64,000 bases of DNA, taken from contig JADJJH010000002.1 of the NCBI GenBank assembly GCA_016706595.1, positions 248,001 through 312,000 of the forward strand, written 5' to 3'. Positions 27,450 to 35,870 of this stretch are shown piece after piece. Under the pieces are notes generated by a model that was given only the letters and a program-made list of their open reading frames with translations, had not been told where the DNA came from and did no database searches. This DNA comes from Bacteroidota bacterium. Its GTDB lineage: Bacteria; Bacteroidota; Bacteroidia; Chitinophagales; Chitinophagaceae. Made by a program: the position numbers and the translations under genes. Position 1 is the first letter of the stretch. Each line of letters opens with the position of its first letter.

Positions 27450-29099
27450 ATGTCATCAAATCTCAGTGAACTTTCAGGTCGTAAAGGACTGCATCAAAAT
27501 TTATTTGAACAACTAGGCTTGCTTGCCGGCGAAACCGGAACCCCATCGGTTGAAGATTTAGAAAAATTGGCTAACGAATTTTTAATCGGTAAAGCAAATA
27601 CATTTGGTTCGGCTAGCTTTTACGATTTTACTCGCCATGAAAATAAAGGTAAAAAAGTGTATGTATGCAATGGCAGTGCTTGCATGACTGCCGGGACGCA
27701 AGAAGTACTTATCGAAAAACTTGCCCAACATTTTGAAGCTTCTGAAATAGGTGAAATGTGTTGCTTAGGTCGTTGCCACGAAAACAGTGCCTTTAATTTA
27801 AATTGTACCAATTACTCAGGAAATGCAATCAATAACATTGCACAAATTAAATCCGATGCCAAACAAATTATTGATACTTACCACATAGGGCATATTGGAA
27901 CTCAAGTGCTTACAAAAGATTTTGAAGGTATTGATTTGTATTACCAACATCTTCAAAAAATATTAAGTACACCTGTAAATGATTTATTAGAATCAGTAAA
28001 AACATCGGGCTTGCGCGGAAGAGGCGGTGCCGGTTTTCCAACCGCATTTAAATTAGATAGTTGCCGTAATGCAGAAAGTGAAACTAAATTTATAGTGTGT
28101 AATGCCGATGAAGGGGATCCGGGCGCTTATAGCGATCGGTATTTATTAGAGCAACAAACGCATCGTGTATTGTTAGGCATGATGATAGCCGGATATATTT
28201 GTGGTGCGCAGTATGGCGTGGTGTATATACGTGGAGAATATCCAGAAAGTATTGAAACTGTGCAGCGCGAAATTCAACATTTAATAGATAAAAAATTACT
28301 TGGCGAAAACATTCTTGGTACAAATTTTAGTTTTCAATGTAAAGTAATTGCTGCATTAGGTGCCTATATCTGTGGCGAAGAAACTGCCTTGCTATCCTCC
28401 ATCGAAGGTCAACGACCGGAAGTGCGTGTTCGTCCGCCATACCCTGCGCAAAAAGGATTGTTTAATAAACCCACAGTAGTGAGTAATGTGGAAACCTTTG
28501 CATGCATGCCTTACATTATTCAACATGGCGGCGAAGCTTTTGCATCTATTGGAATCGGAAAATCTACAGGTACAAAATTGGTTTCCTTAGATGGTTTTTT
28601 TAATCGTCCGGGAATGTATGAAGTGGATATGGGCACACCATTGCAAATGGTTATTGAACAATGCGGACAAGGATTTAAATCTCCAATAAAGGCTATGCAT
28701 ATTGGTGGTCCATTGGGAGGTTTAGTGCCGATAGAAAAAATTTCTTCACTCAATATTTCCTTTGAAAGTTTTCAGCAAGCTGGATTTTTATTAGGTCATG
28801 CATCCGTGGTTTGTATACCAACAAATTTCCCTATCATCAAATACCTCGAACATCTATTTCGTTTTACGGCACATGAAAGTTGTGGCAAATGTTTTCCTTG
28901 TCGAATAGGAAGTACACGTGGTTATGAGATGCTGGAAAAAGCACAAAATTCGGATTATAAAATTGATCGTAAACTTTTAGATGATTTGTTGGAAACACTC
29001 GAAATAGGTTCGCTTTGTGCCTTAGGTGGTGGCTTGCCCCTACCTGTAAAAAATGCGTTACAATATTTTGAAGCTGAGTTAGGAGTGTATATGGAATAG
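27450..29099 (+). CDS. NuoE-NuoF fusion, NADH-oxidising diaphorase subunit (FdsB/HoxF-like)
   Basis: This 549-residue protein is a flavin and iron-sulfur NAD(P)H-binding subunit. The N-terminal part (about 65-130) is a thioredoxin-like 2Fe-2S domain with cysteines spaced as CNGSAC and CCLGRC. The NuoF-like core (about 165-470) has the FMN/NADH loop GLRGRGGAGFPTAFK, NADEGDPGAYSDR and GAYICGEETALLSSIEG. The C-terminal 4Fe-4S site is ESCGKCFPCRIGSTRG. Such fusions form the diaphorase half of soluble formate dehydrogenases or bidirectional hydrogenases. No catalytic partner or NuoG-like gene is adjacent, so the complex it serves is unknown. It is preceded by its own promoter box. Confidence 0.92.
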   Translation: MSSNLSELSGRKGLHQNLFEQLGLLAGETGTPSVEDLEKLANEFLIGKANTFGSASFYDFTRHENKGKKVYVCNGSACMTAGTQEVLIEKLAQHFEASEIGEMCCLGRCHENSAFNLNCTNYSGNAINNIAQIKSDAKQIIDTYHIGHIGTQVLTKDFEGIDLYYQHLQKILSTPVNDLLESVKTSGLRGRGGAGFPTAFKLDSCRNAESETKFIVCNADEGDPGAYSDRYLLEQQTHRVLLGMMIAGYICGAQYGVVYIRGEYPESIETVQREIQHLIDKKLLGENILGTNFSFQCKVIAALGAYICGEETALLSSIEGQRPEVRVRPPYPAQKGLFNKPTVVSNVETFACMPYIIQHGGEAFASIGIGKSTGTKLVSLDGFFNRPGMYEVDMGTPLQMVIEQCGQGFKSPIKAMHIGGPLGGLVPIEKISSLNISFESFQQAGFLLGHASVVCIPTNFPIIKYLEHLFRFTAHESCGKCFPCRIGSTRGYEMLEKAQNSDYKIDRKLLDDLLETLEIGSLCALGGGLPLPVKNALQYFEAELGVYME

Positions 29100-29246
29100 A
29101 ATTGTTACTTTGTTATTGGGTTAGCGGGTTACTTTGTTTTAGATGTTTTAGTGTTGAAGGATAAACTCAGTATTTCTATGTGATGTAGTTCAAAGAATTA
29201 CGTCAATTCGGGAAGAAATGAAACATGTCTAATGCAGAATATGGGT

Positions 29247-29543
29247 TTAATACTTTTTTCGCTTTGGGTCTTGCCGATTATCATAGAAATTCAAGAGAAT
29301 AATTGTATCACTTTTAATCTGATAAAAAAGCGTAACCTGCTTTGCAATTACAAATCCTCTAATACATAATTCACTATTTTCTTCGGTTCCAAGTTCGGGG
29401 AATTTTGCTAGAAGATTTAGAAAATTATGAACACTAATTAAAAAATTAGTTGCCACTTTTTCGCCAAACTCATTCTGTAAATAATCTAAAATTGAATCAA
29501 ATTTTTGATCTGCTTGCTTAGACCAAAATATTATTAAAGCCAT
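29247..29543 (-). CDS. RelE/ParE-family toxin
   Basis: This 98-residue basic protein has the compact RelE/ParE fold pattern: IIFWSKQADQKFDSILDYLQ, FPELGTE, LCIRGFVIAKQVTLFYQIK and IILLNFYDNRQDPKR. ParE-type members poison gyrase and RelE-type members cleave mRNA; sequence alone leans to ParE. Its start overlaps the antitoxin end by 10 bp, so the two genes are translationally coupled, with the antitoxin first. It is probably a plasmid-type or chromosomal stabilisation module. Confidence 0.85.
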   Translation of the reverse strand: MALIIFWSKQADQKFDSILDYLQNEFGEKVATNFLISVHNFLNLLAKFPELGTEENSELCIRGFVIAKQVTLFYQIKSDTIILLNFYDNRQDPKRKKY

Positions 29544-29776
29544 TTTTTATGCTTCTTTACTATTTCGGAATGTGAAATCAAATTTTCAGAGTCTCTACTT
29601 TGTTTCTCTATTTCCAAAAGTTCTTCTTTTTCCTCAATGGTTAATTTCGACCACAAGTTTCCATCAGTTTGGTTTTTTGCTAATGTCATTATTTCATAAA
29701 ACCGAAGTAATAAACTATCATCATTTAAATTATCTATCAATTTATGAAAGTTAGACTTGATTTCTAAAGTGTTCAT
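29534..29776 (-). CDS. Antitoxin of the ParE-type pair
   Basis: This 80-residue acidic protein (MNTLEIKSNFHKLIDNLNDD) ends in a Lys/Trp tail (HSEIVKKHKKWL). It has a predicted alpha-helical make-up, with many Glu/Asp residues in the middle (TIEEKEELLEIEKQSRDSEN). That fits the short antitoxins found upstream of ParE toxins in Bacteroidota. It lies directly upstream of the toxin gene and overlaps it. There is no DNA-binding domain that I can name. The upstream sequence has taaaggta at about 29803, a one-base-off -7 box on the minus strand. Confidence 0.8.
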   Translation of the reverse strand: MNTLEIKSNFHKLIDNLNDDSLLLRFYEIMTLAKNQTDGNLWSKLTIEEKEELLEIEKQSRDSENLISHSEIVKKHKKWL

Positions 29777-29844
29777 TCTTTGTGTTTGAAGTTTAAAGGT
29801 AGTAAAGATTCATTTTATTTTAACCATTTGATGTTGCCAATGCT

Positions 29845-31005
29845 TTATACAATCCGACTTACTTTGGGTTTAAGCGGCAATTCATTTTCAGATTTAACAT
29901 TGGTAATATTAATAATTCTGGGTCGTTTACCGACTTCAAAACTTCCAAATTCATGTTCAATCCCTAAAGCTTTGGCACCATTACTAGTTGCCCATTTCAA
30001 TTTATCGGCTAATGAAATTGATGGTATATATTTTTGCAAAGTGAGCATTTCATCTACAATACTCAACGAATCATTTGATGCTAAACTATCGGTACCTAAA
30101 ACTATCTTGCAATTAAGCGCTTGCATCAGTTTGATATTCGGTAATTTATTTTCGATATACAAATTCGCATTCGGACATAAACACCAATATAGTTGATTAT
30201 GCAATGCTTGTGCAAATTTTATATCATCTTCGTTGCTCACCGTATTGTGCACCAATATTAATTTTTGGGGCTTAGAAAGTTTAGGTAAATAAGTTTGTAA
30301 AGAGGATAATCCACTAGGTTTAAAAAAGTTTATATCCTTTACAATAAACTTGAATAATTTTAAAAATGAACCAGTGCCAGAAATAAACAATTCATTTTCA
30401 TCGTCACATTCTTGATTATGAATACTTGATATTTTACCGCCACTTATTTCGTTTACCGCAGCTATCATTCGTTCTGAAACTGAATACGGCGCATGCAACA
30501 CTAATGAGCTTGGGTGTAGTTCAATAAAGTGTTTCAATATTTCTAAGGATGCACGAATTCGTTCCATCGCATTCACATCCAGCAAGCCAAAACATTCAAC
30601 AAAGGTGTGGTAATGTAAACGCGCCTTTTGTTTTTGCGGCAATGAATCTAATCCATTACTAATATCACCAACTGCAACTATGCCATTTTGTAACATTTCA
30701 TTTTCGGCATGTTCTATGGCTTCGTAAATGGCTTCTTGCGTAAATAAATTTCTTTTTGAACTAATCGAAATTAAAAAATCTACTAGTCCGCTTCCTTTTG
30801 CAATAATGCCTTTACAGGCTGAAAGTTCTATATGGCAATGAGCGTTTATCATACCCGGCATTAATAAACCGGTATGATGTTTTGCATCTTCTATTTCTTG
30901 TTGAACAATATCTACAATGCGTCCATCATCATCAATACATAACACAAATCCTTTTGGAAGAAATTGGTAACCATCAAAAATATATTCGGCGCTATGAAAT
31001 TGCAT
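29845..31005 (-). CDS. Amidohydrolase, aminofutalosine/S-adenosylhomocysteine deaminase-like
   Basis: This 386-residue metal-dependent hydrolase of the amidohydrolase superfamily carries the metal-site motifs GMINAHCHIELS (HxH), IHNQECDDEN, LVHNTVS and LGTDSLASND in the usual order. Members of this branch deaminate purine adducts, including aminodeoxyfutalosine in the alternative menaquinone route and S-adenosylhomocysteine. The exact substrate here is inference; other futalosine genes are not in the window. It is cytoplasmic with no signal peptide. It is followed by the toxin-antitoxin pair on the same strand, and a hairpin lies just upstream. Confidence 0.85.
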   Translation of the reverse strand: MQFHSAEYIFDGYQFLPKGFVLCIDDDGRIVDIVQQEIEDAKHHTGLLMPGMINAHCHIELSACKGIIAKGSGLVDFLISISSKRNLFTQEAIYEAIEHAENEMLQNGIVAVGDISNGLDSLPQKQKARLHYHTFVECFGLLDVNAMERIRASLEILKHFIELHPSSLVLHAPYSVSERMIAAVNEISGGKISSIHNQECDDENELFISGTGSFLKLFKFIVKDINFFKPSGLSSLQTYLPKLSKPQKLILVHNTVSNEDDIKFAQALHNQLYWCLCPNANLYIENKLPNIKLMQALNCKIVLGTDSLASNDSLSIVDEMLTLQKYIPSISLADKLKWATSNGAKALGIEHEFGSFEVGKRPRIINITNVKSENELPLKPKVSRIV

Positions 31006-31017
31006 CTTGTAAAAATA

Positions 31018-31046
31018 ACAAAGCCACCCAAAATGAGTGGCTTTGT
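31018..31046 (-). terminator. Terminator of the Omp28-like gene
   Basis: A perfect 10-bp stem (acaaagccac at 31018-31027 with gtggctttgt at 31037-31046) is followed on the minus strand by tatttttac, a T-rich run. It lies just beyond the minus-strand stop at 31067 and before the amidohydrolase start at 31005. Confidence 0.8.
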
Positions 31047-31066
31047 ATAGATAAAATCAAAAAGTA

Positions 31067-32977
31067 TTAGTGAGCAATAACTGCTTTACGAGTAATAGTT
31101 CCTTCTGCTGTTTTTAATGATAAAGTATAAATACCATTGCTTAAAGCCGAAGTATTAATTACCAATCCTTGGTTGCCATTTAATTGGCTCAAGTTGTTGT
31201 TATAAACCGATTTACCGCTCATATCAGTTAAGTTGATAGTTACATCAGAAACTTTAGTTAAGGTAAAATCAAGATTCAAATAATCGTTACTTGGATTAGG
31301 ATAGATTGTTAAGCTAGCATCTTTAACCACATTGTTAACTGAGTTAGGGAATACACTTACCCATTTGCCGTTTTGCGCTTCACCGCTTAATGCACTAATC
31401 AATAATACATTGGCTTTGCAACGTGAAAGGTCTTGGGTAGCAGGAGCTGTCCAGCTAAAAGTATGTGTGTATGTTGTACCCGCTGTCATAGTTGCCGGTA
31501 AACTACCTGTTTGTCCGTTAAAACCACCTGATATATTTAAAGCAACATGGTCGTAATACATTTGCGCAGCCGGCACGGTAGAAGGTAATAATTCATATCC
31601 ACCCATAACACCTGCACCGCCACCTGCATAAGCATTTGCTTGGTTCCAAGCGCTGCTTGTTCCGTGCATTTGATCGGCAGTTACTACTAGGGCTAAACGA
31701 TAATCATAATTAGGTTTTGTTGAAACCGCCATTTTTACATCTGCTTTTACAGTAATGGTTGTACCACTCACTGTAGGTTGTGATAAAGTAATATCGGCAA
31801 CACCAAAATCAGCTATATGGTTGTTATACTCTGTTAAGAAATCAGAAGGGTCTGCTTCCACTTTACGACCAACCAATCCTGAAGGATATCCTCCAATTAA
31901 TGGACCTATTCCGTCGTCATAAGCCGTTACGGTCATTGGATCTCCATTATGCACTGCAATCGCAACTACACTAGGGTGTGCATTTACTAAGGCTTCCATA
32001 AATACAGCACCACGCGGGCACCATTGGCACCAAGTACCTGTTGCTTCTTCAAATACCGGGATATGAGTTGGTGTAAATGTTGCTCCACCAAATTCTGCTG
32101 CAATTGAATCGTTTACATGATTTGCATCACCTGCTAACTCAACCCACATTTTAATAGGTTTAATACCTGCACTTGGCATGGTATAATTTACCGAAAATAT
32201 ATGTGTACCAAATGAGGCAATGCTAGCTGTTTGCGGAAAGCTTGTTGTATTTACACCATCATTAATTTTAACTGTATAATTTGTAATTGTATTGATACCT
32301 AAATTTTCAACTAAACCTTGAACTGGTATAGCGCCACCTGCTGCTGCATACGATTTGTAAGTTGCCGTTCGTGGTGTCATATCTGTCATTTTAATATCAT
32401 TAGCAGGCAATACTTGTAATGATACATTATCGATATGAATTCTGTTTTTATCGAAACTATTATTTACAAAAGCGATATAAACGGTTTGTCCAGCATAAGC
32501 CGACATATTAATTGCATGGGTAGTCCAAGCAGTATTTTCAGCAGCAACGCTTAAAATATTTGTTGTAAATGAAGTATACGTATTATTGGTTGTAGAAATT
32601 TTTACTTGATAGCTTTCTTGATAAGGGGCACCTTCGGCAGACTGTGCTTGGAAAACTAAGAAAGAACCTGCGGTTGGAACCATAGATGGAGAAATCAACC
32701 AATCGTTAGAGGTTCCTGGAGGTGCATACCATGAAGTAGCCGCCATATACTTATCGGTGGTTGAACCTTGGTATAATTTAGAAACCCAAGCATTGGTACC
32801 AAAATTAAAGGTAGATAAGTTAGTCGCAACAGTTAACCCATCACCATTGTACTGCGTCCAGTTTGAAGGGATAGCCGGTGGGGTAGGCGTGTTGAAATTG
32901 TCTTGCCAAATGATTTGCGCAGAAAGACTTCCTGCAGAAACTAAAGCAAGTAAAGAAAGTAGCATTTTTTTCATCAT
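31067..32977 (-). CDS. Secreted Omp28-like protein with choice-of-anchor J and type A T9SS sorting domain
   Basis: The start used is the ATG at 32977 (MMKKMLLSLLALVSAGSLSAQ), which opens a signal peptide; the frame upstream to 33046 does not look like a signal peptide. The 636-residue protein has a MAM/choice-of-anchor-J-like domain (about 24-190; WQDNFNTPTPPAIPSNW and SNDWLISPSM), a CARDB-like segment, and an Omp28/thioredoxin-like domain with CQWC (Cys317 and Cys320) in EEATGTWCQWCPRG. It ends with a type A T9SS domain (about 565-636; IYPNPSNDYLNLDF to RKAVIAH). It is probably a cell-surface cargo of T9SS; the role of the CxxC pair is unknown. A strong hairpin terminator follows. Confidence 0.9.
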   Translation of the reverse strand: MMKKMLLSLLALVSAGSLSAQIIWQDNFNTPTPPAIPSNWTQYNGDGLTVATNLSTFNFGTNAWVSKLYQGSTTDKYMAATSWYAPPGTSNDWLISPSMVPTAGSFLVFQAQSAEGAPYQESYQVKISTTNNTYTSFTTNILSVAAENTAWTTHAINMSAYAGQTVYIAFVNNSFDKNRIHIDNVSLQVLPANDIKMTDMTPRTATYKSYAAAGGAIPVQGLVENLGINTITNYTVKINDGVNTTSFPQTASIASFGTHIFSVNYTMPSAGIKPIKMWVELAGDANHVNDSIAAEFGGATFTPTHIPVFEEATGTWCQWCPRGAVFMEALVNAHPSVVAIAVHNGDPMTVTAYDDGIGPLIGGYPSGLVGRKVEADPSDFLTEYNNHIADFGVADITLSQPTVSGTTITVKADVKMAVSTKPNYDYRLALVVTADQMHGTSSAWNQANAYAGGGAGVMGGYELLPSTVPAAQMYYDHVALNISGGFNGQTGSLPATMTAGTTYTHTFSWTAPATQDLSRCKANVLLISALSGEAQNGKWVSVFPNSVNNVVKDASLTIYPNPSNDYLNLDFTLTKVSDVTINLTDMSGKSVYNNNLSQLNGNQGLVINTSALSNGIYTLSLKTAEGTITRKAVIAH

Positions 32978-33159
32978 AAAATATTTTAGGATGCGAATGT
33001 AAAGTAAAAACAAATGTTGTGTAAAACTTATGTGGCTAAGCTTCAAATATTTACGGAGTATACAGCCAATAACATTGAAAACCTAAAGAGTCTGCAACCA
33101 TTTACTTATGAAATAGAATGCTAAAATCTCAAATATCCATTGCAATGTTGTGTCAATTC

Positions 33160-33290
33160 TATTTGGGCGTGTCCCTCTCCCGCCAGAGCGCGGGACGTCG
33201 GGTCGGGCTTTTCGCTCCAAGTCCACTCCCTCGCAAAGCCTCGGGATGCGGGCTTTCTGCTACAATCCCTCACGCTGCCGACACCATAAG
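33160..33290 (+). repeat. GC-rich intergenic repeat, copy B
   Basis: The 340-bp gap before the FKBP gene holds a GC-rich stretch starting atttgggcgtgtcc and ending cctcacgctgccgac. It includes a palindromic block (cccgccagagcgcggg at 33179-33194), then cgggcttttcgctcc, cctcgggatgcgggc and ctgctacaatccctcacgct. Outer ends ggcgtg and cacgctgcc are inverted. It is homologous, in the opposite orientation, to 15721-15809. An open frame over it (33118-33324) is a by-product. Confidence 0.65.
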
Positions 33291-33320
33291 ATTAACACAA
33301 ATCAGGAAACTTGATTTATT

Positions 33321-33758
33321 TTAGGCTACGATACCTACCAACTCCACATCAAAAGTCAAATCTTTACCGGCTAACGGATGATTACCATCAAGCAAAACAG
33401 TAGTTTCTTTGATTTCAGTTATAATTACAGGAAGGTGATTGCCATCTTGATCCATCATATGAAGTTCCATACCTAATTGGGGATCCCCTAATTCTTCAGG
33501 CAATTGAGATTTATCGAATTCAAAAAACATCATTTCGTTTTTCGGACCATAAGCTTCTAAAAATGGGATGTGTAAAGTCTTCTTTTCACCAACTTTCATA
33601 TCCAAAACGCCCATATCAAAACCATGAATTACCATGCCTTCGCCTACTTTAAATTCTAATGGCGGACGGCCTTCTGAGCTATCAAATTGTGTACCCTCAT
33701 CGCTTAAGGTGCCTGTATAATGAATTTGAATCGTATCGCCTTTTTTTACTTGTGACAT
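33321..33758 (-). CDS. FKBP-type peptidyl-prolyl cis-trans isomerase (SlyD-like)
   Basis: This 145-residue cytoplasmic isomerase and chaperone opens with an FKBP strand (VKKGDTIQIHYTGTLSDEGTQFDSS). It also contains an IF (insert-in-flap) region (GPKNEMMFFEFDKSQLPEE) and a GNHPLAGKDLTFDVELV segment, the signature of SlyD-type proteins. It lacks the His-rich metal-binding tail of E. coli SlyD, as is usual in shorter homologues. Its own -7 box lies upstream, and it is followed by repeat copy B. Confidence 0.92.
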   Translation of the reverse strand: MSQVKKGDTIQIHYTGTLSDEGTQFDSSEGRPPLEFKVGEGMVIHGFDMGVLDMKVGEKKTLHIPFLEAYGPKNEMMFFEFDKSQLPEELGDPQLGMELHMMDQDGNHLPVIITEIKETTVLLDGNHPLAGKDLTFDVELVGIVA

Positions 33759-33776
33759 ATCAATTTTTTAAGTTCG

Positions 33777-33784
33777 CAAATGTA
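33777..33784 (-). promoter_or_regulatory. Candidate -7 promoter box for the SlyD-like gene
   Basis: On the minus strand this reads TACATTTG, matching TAnnTTTG, 19 nt upstream of the ATG. Confidence 0.45.
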
Positions 33785-33886
33785 GGCTTTACGTCAGAAT
33801 TCTAAAATTAAATCTTAAGCCCCAACTCAGAAACCACTAGTATTTTTTTTATTTACTAACTTGCGCGTCTTAGAATAAAAATTATT

Positions 33887-33961
33887 GGCCTCGTAGTTCA
33901 ATGGATAGAACGAAAGTTTCCTAAACTTTAGATATGGGTTCGATCCCCGTCGAGGCTACCA
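33887..33961 (+). tRNA. tRNA-Arg (anticodon CCU)
   Basis: A cloverleaf of 75 nt with encoded CCA fits well. The acceptor arms are ggcctcg and cgaggct (first pair G-U), the D stem is gttc/gaac, and the anticodon stem is aaagt/acttt with loop ttcctaa. The anticodon is CCU (33920-33922), and the T arm contains ggttcgatcc. It reads AGG codons. It is not clustered with other tRNAs. Confidence 0.95.
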
Positions 33962-34038
33962 TTTAATCAGAGTGAGAAAGAGTGTGAGCGCGGGGGATGA
34001 AGGAGAAAGAGAAAGAGAAAGTGGGAATTGATCTATAC
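33962..34038. repeat. Purine-rich simple repeat after the tRNA
   Basis: A run of gagaaa-like units (gtgagaaagagtgtgagcgc, then gaaggagaaagagaaagaga) lies between the tRNA and ispF. No gene or clear hairpin is visible. Confidence 0.4.
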
Positions 34039-34524
34039 CTATTTCAATTCAATTTTTTTCAATAATACCGTAGTATGTGCAACTACCCCCTCCTCGCGTC
34101 CAACAAATCCTAATTGCTCGGTAGTAGTTGCTTTAATCGAAATTAGATCTTCACTCACGCCCATGGTTTCGGCAATTGCCTTTTGCATGGCAGCAACATA
34201 GGGTTTTATTTTGGGTGCTTGTAAACATAAAGTACTATCCATATTTACTAACTCATACCCTTTACTTCTCACCAGTTCATAGCTTCTGGCCAATAATATT
34301 TTGCTGTCGATATTTTTATATTGCGAATCGGTATCTGGAAAATGAGTGCCAATATCACCTGCGTTAATTGCACCTAATAAAGCATCGCAAATAGCATGTA
34401 ATAAAACATCTGCATCCGAATGTCCTAATGCGCCTTTGTAGTGCGGAATATGAATACCGCCTAAAATAAAATCTCGCCCTTCTACTAACTGATGAAAATC
34501 AATACCATACCCGATTCTTAACAT
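34039..34524 (-). CDS. ispF: 2-C-methyl-D-erythritol 2,4-cyclodiphosphate synthase
   Basis: This 161-residue enzyme of the MEP isoprenoid pathway cyclises CDP-ME 2-phosphate. The metal-binding Asp9 and His11 sit in YGIDFHQL, and a further His lies in GHSDADVLLHAICDALLGA. The TTTEQLGFVGREEG motif is conserved. The length matches the family (about 157-162). Its start lies only 11 bp after the porV stop, so it is probably read through from porV. Confidence 0.97.
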   Translation of the reverse strand: MLRIGYGIDFHQLVEGRDFILGGIHIPHYKGALGHSDADVLLHAICDALLGAINAGDIGTHFPDTDSQYKNIDSKILLARSYELVRSKGYELVNMDSTLCLQAPKIKPYVAAMQKAIAETMGVSEDLISIKATTTEQLGFVGREEGVVAHTTVLLKKIELK

Positions 34525-34535
34525 GTGATCGGAAA

Positions 34536-35774
34536 CTATTTATCGTTTTTGCTACTGCTGTTAACGATTTTGCTAAAATCATCAAAATCAAACAATAAAG
34601 AAAAACGAAGGGTATTAGATAATGGGTTACGACTAACTCCAGCCCCTGATGGAACCAAATAAGCAAAGTTTAATCCAAATACGTTATACTTTACACCTAA
34701 GCCTAATGATAAAAAACGACGATCACCTTTTTGCTTGCTTTCATAAAAATATCCTGCTCGAGCAAAAAACTGATTTTGATATGCATATTCTGCACCTATA
34801 CTCAACATAACTTCACGTAATTCTTCTGATCCGCCTCCGGTTGCATCACCAAACGAACCAAAAATACCACTGATGACATTCTTTTCTTCTGGTATTGGAA
34901 ATGAATATTCGCCGATACTATCATTTTTAACCCATTTTGGAGAAGGTACTAATAATTTGTTTACATCTACTGCAAACGTAAATTTATTAAACTCATCAAT
35001 GGCATAATTATAAGCCACACCAATTCCCAAGTTAGTTGGAATAAAATCTTTTCGATTATTTGAGTACGAAATTTTAGAACCTAGGTTAGTAAGCGCTAGG
35101 CCTGCATTAATGGATGAGCCTTTGCCTGTTTCTTCATTGCTGTTTAATTCCTTCGTATAGAACATCCCAAAATCAACCGCAAAAGCATTGCCCGGTTTGT
35201 AGTTTACACCATTTGAATTTCCAGCACCATTGATAATATTCGAGTGAATAATTTTACCCGAAATACCTATAGATAATACATTTGACAATTTACGCGAATA
35301 CCCTAAATCAAAGGCTACTTCACGCGGTTTCCCGGTTCCTGCAGGTTGTGCATTAAAATCGGTATAATTGATATCCCCTAAATTAAAGTAGCGTAAGCTT
35401 ACACTAATGGCTTGATTTTTATCTTCAGGATCTCCAAATTTTACATAACCAGCTAAGTAAGCAAGAAAAATATCAGGAACTAAATCCTTTAGCCATGGAG
35501 TGTACGTTATAGATGCTCCGGCATCTTTATCCGACATTGCCAATTTTGCTACATTCCAATATTGTGCATTGGCATCCGGCGAAAGTGCAATACCTACATC
35601 ACCCATTGCACCTGACCGTGCATCCGGACAAATTCGCATAAATGGTACCGCTGTGGTAATCGTAGTAAAATCAGGACCTACGCCTTGTCCTGAAGTGGTT
35701 GTTTGTGCATTCACAGAAGCCGAAGCAAAACAAAGGGCTACATAAACTAAATGTTTCAAGGTTTTCACCGTCAT
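34536..35774 (-). CDS. porV: Type IX secretion outer-membrane channel PorV (LptO)
   Basis: PorV is an outer-membrane beta-barrel that carries T9SS substrates from the translocon to the PorU attachment complex. The start at 35774 (MTVKTLKHLVYVALCFASASVNAQ) opens a signal peptide; the longer frame to 35819 is not needed and would shorten the leader region. The mature 412-residue protein has typical PorV sequence: PFMRICPDARSGAMGDVGIALSPD near the N-terminus, DLGYSRKLSNVLSIGISGKI in the barrel, and FARAGYFYESKQKGDRRFLSLGLG near the end. It lies directly downstream of porU with its own -7 box, and ispF follows. Confidence 0.95.
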   Translation of the reverse strand: MTVKTLKHLVYVALCFASASVNAQTTTSGQGVGPDFTTITTAVPFMRICPDARSGAMGDVGIALSPDANAQYWNVAKLAMSDKDAGASITYTPWLKDLVPDIFLAYLAGYVKFGDPEDKNQAISVSLRYFNLGDINYTDFNAQPAGTGKPREVAFDLGYSRKLSNVLSIGISGKIIHSNIINGAGNSNGVNYKPGNAFAVDFGMFYTKELNSNEETGKGSSINAGLALTNLGSKISYSNNRKDFIPTNLGIGVAYNYAIDEFNKFTFAVDVNKLLVPSPKWVKNDSIGEYSFPIPEEKNVISGIFGSFGDATGGGSEELREVMLSIGAEYAYQNQFFARAGYFYESKQKGDRRFLSLGLGVKYNVFGLNFAYLVPSGAGVSRNPLSNTLRFSLLFDFDDFSKIVNSSSKNDK

Positions 35775-35845
35775 TACGTTAAAATTTGTTGAAGTAAAAG
35801 TACTAGTCCGGATAGGCAATTTTTTTAGTGCTTAATAATGGGCAG

Positions 35846-35853
35846 CAAATATA
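35846..35853 (-). promoter_or_regulatory. Candidate -7 promoter box for porV
   Basis: On the minus strand this reads TATATTTG, in the porU-porV gap, 72 nt upstream of the chosen porV start. It suggests porV can be transcribed without porU. Confidence 0.45.
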
Positions 35854-35870
35854 TAGTATAAAAATTGGAA

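Noticed and set aside
33118..33324. A 68-codon + strand frame between the Omp28-like and FKBP genes
   Set aside because: It runs across the GC-rich repeat copy B, its start lies in AT-rich noncoding sequence, and the peptide (ending in Arg/Ser-rich words) has no domain. It is a by-product of the repeat.
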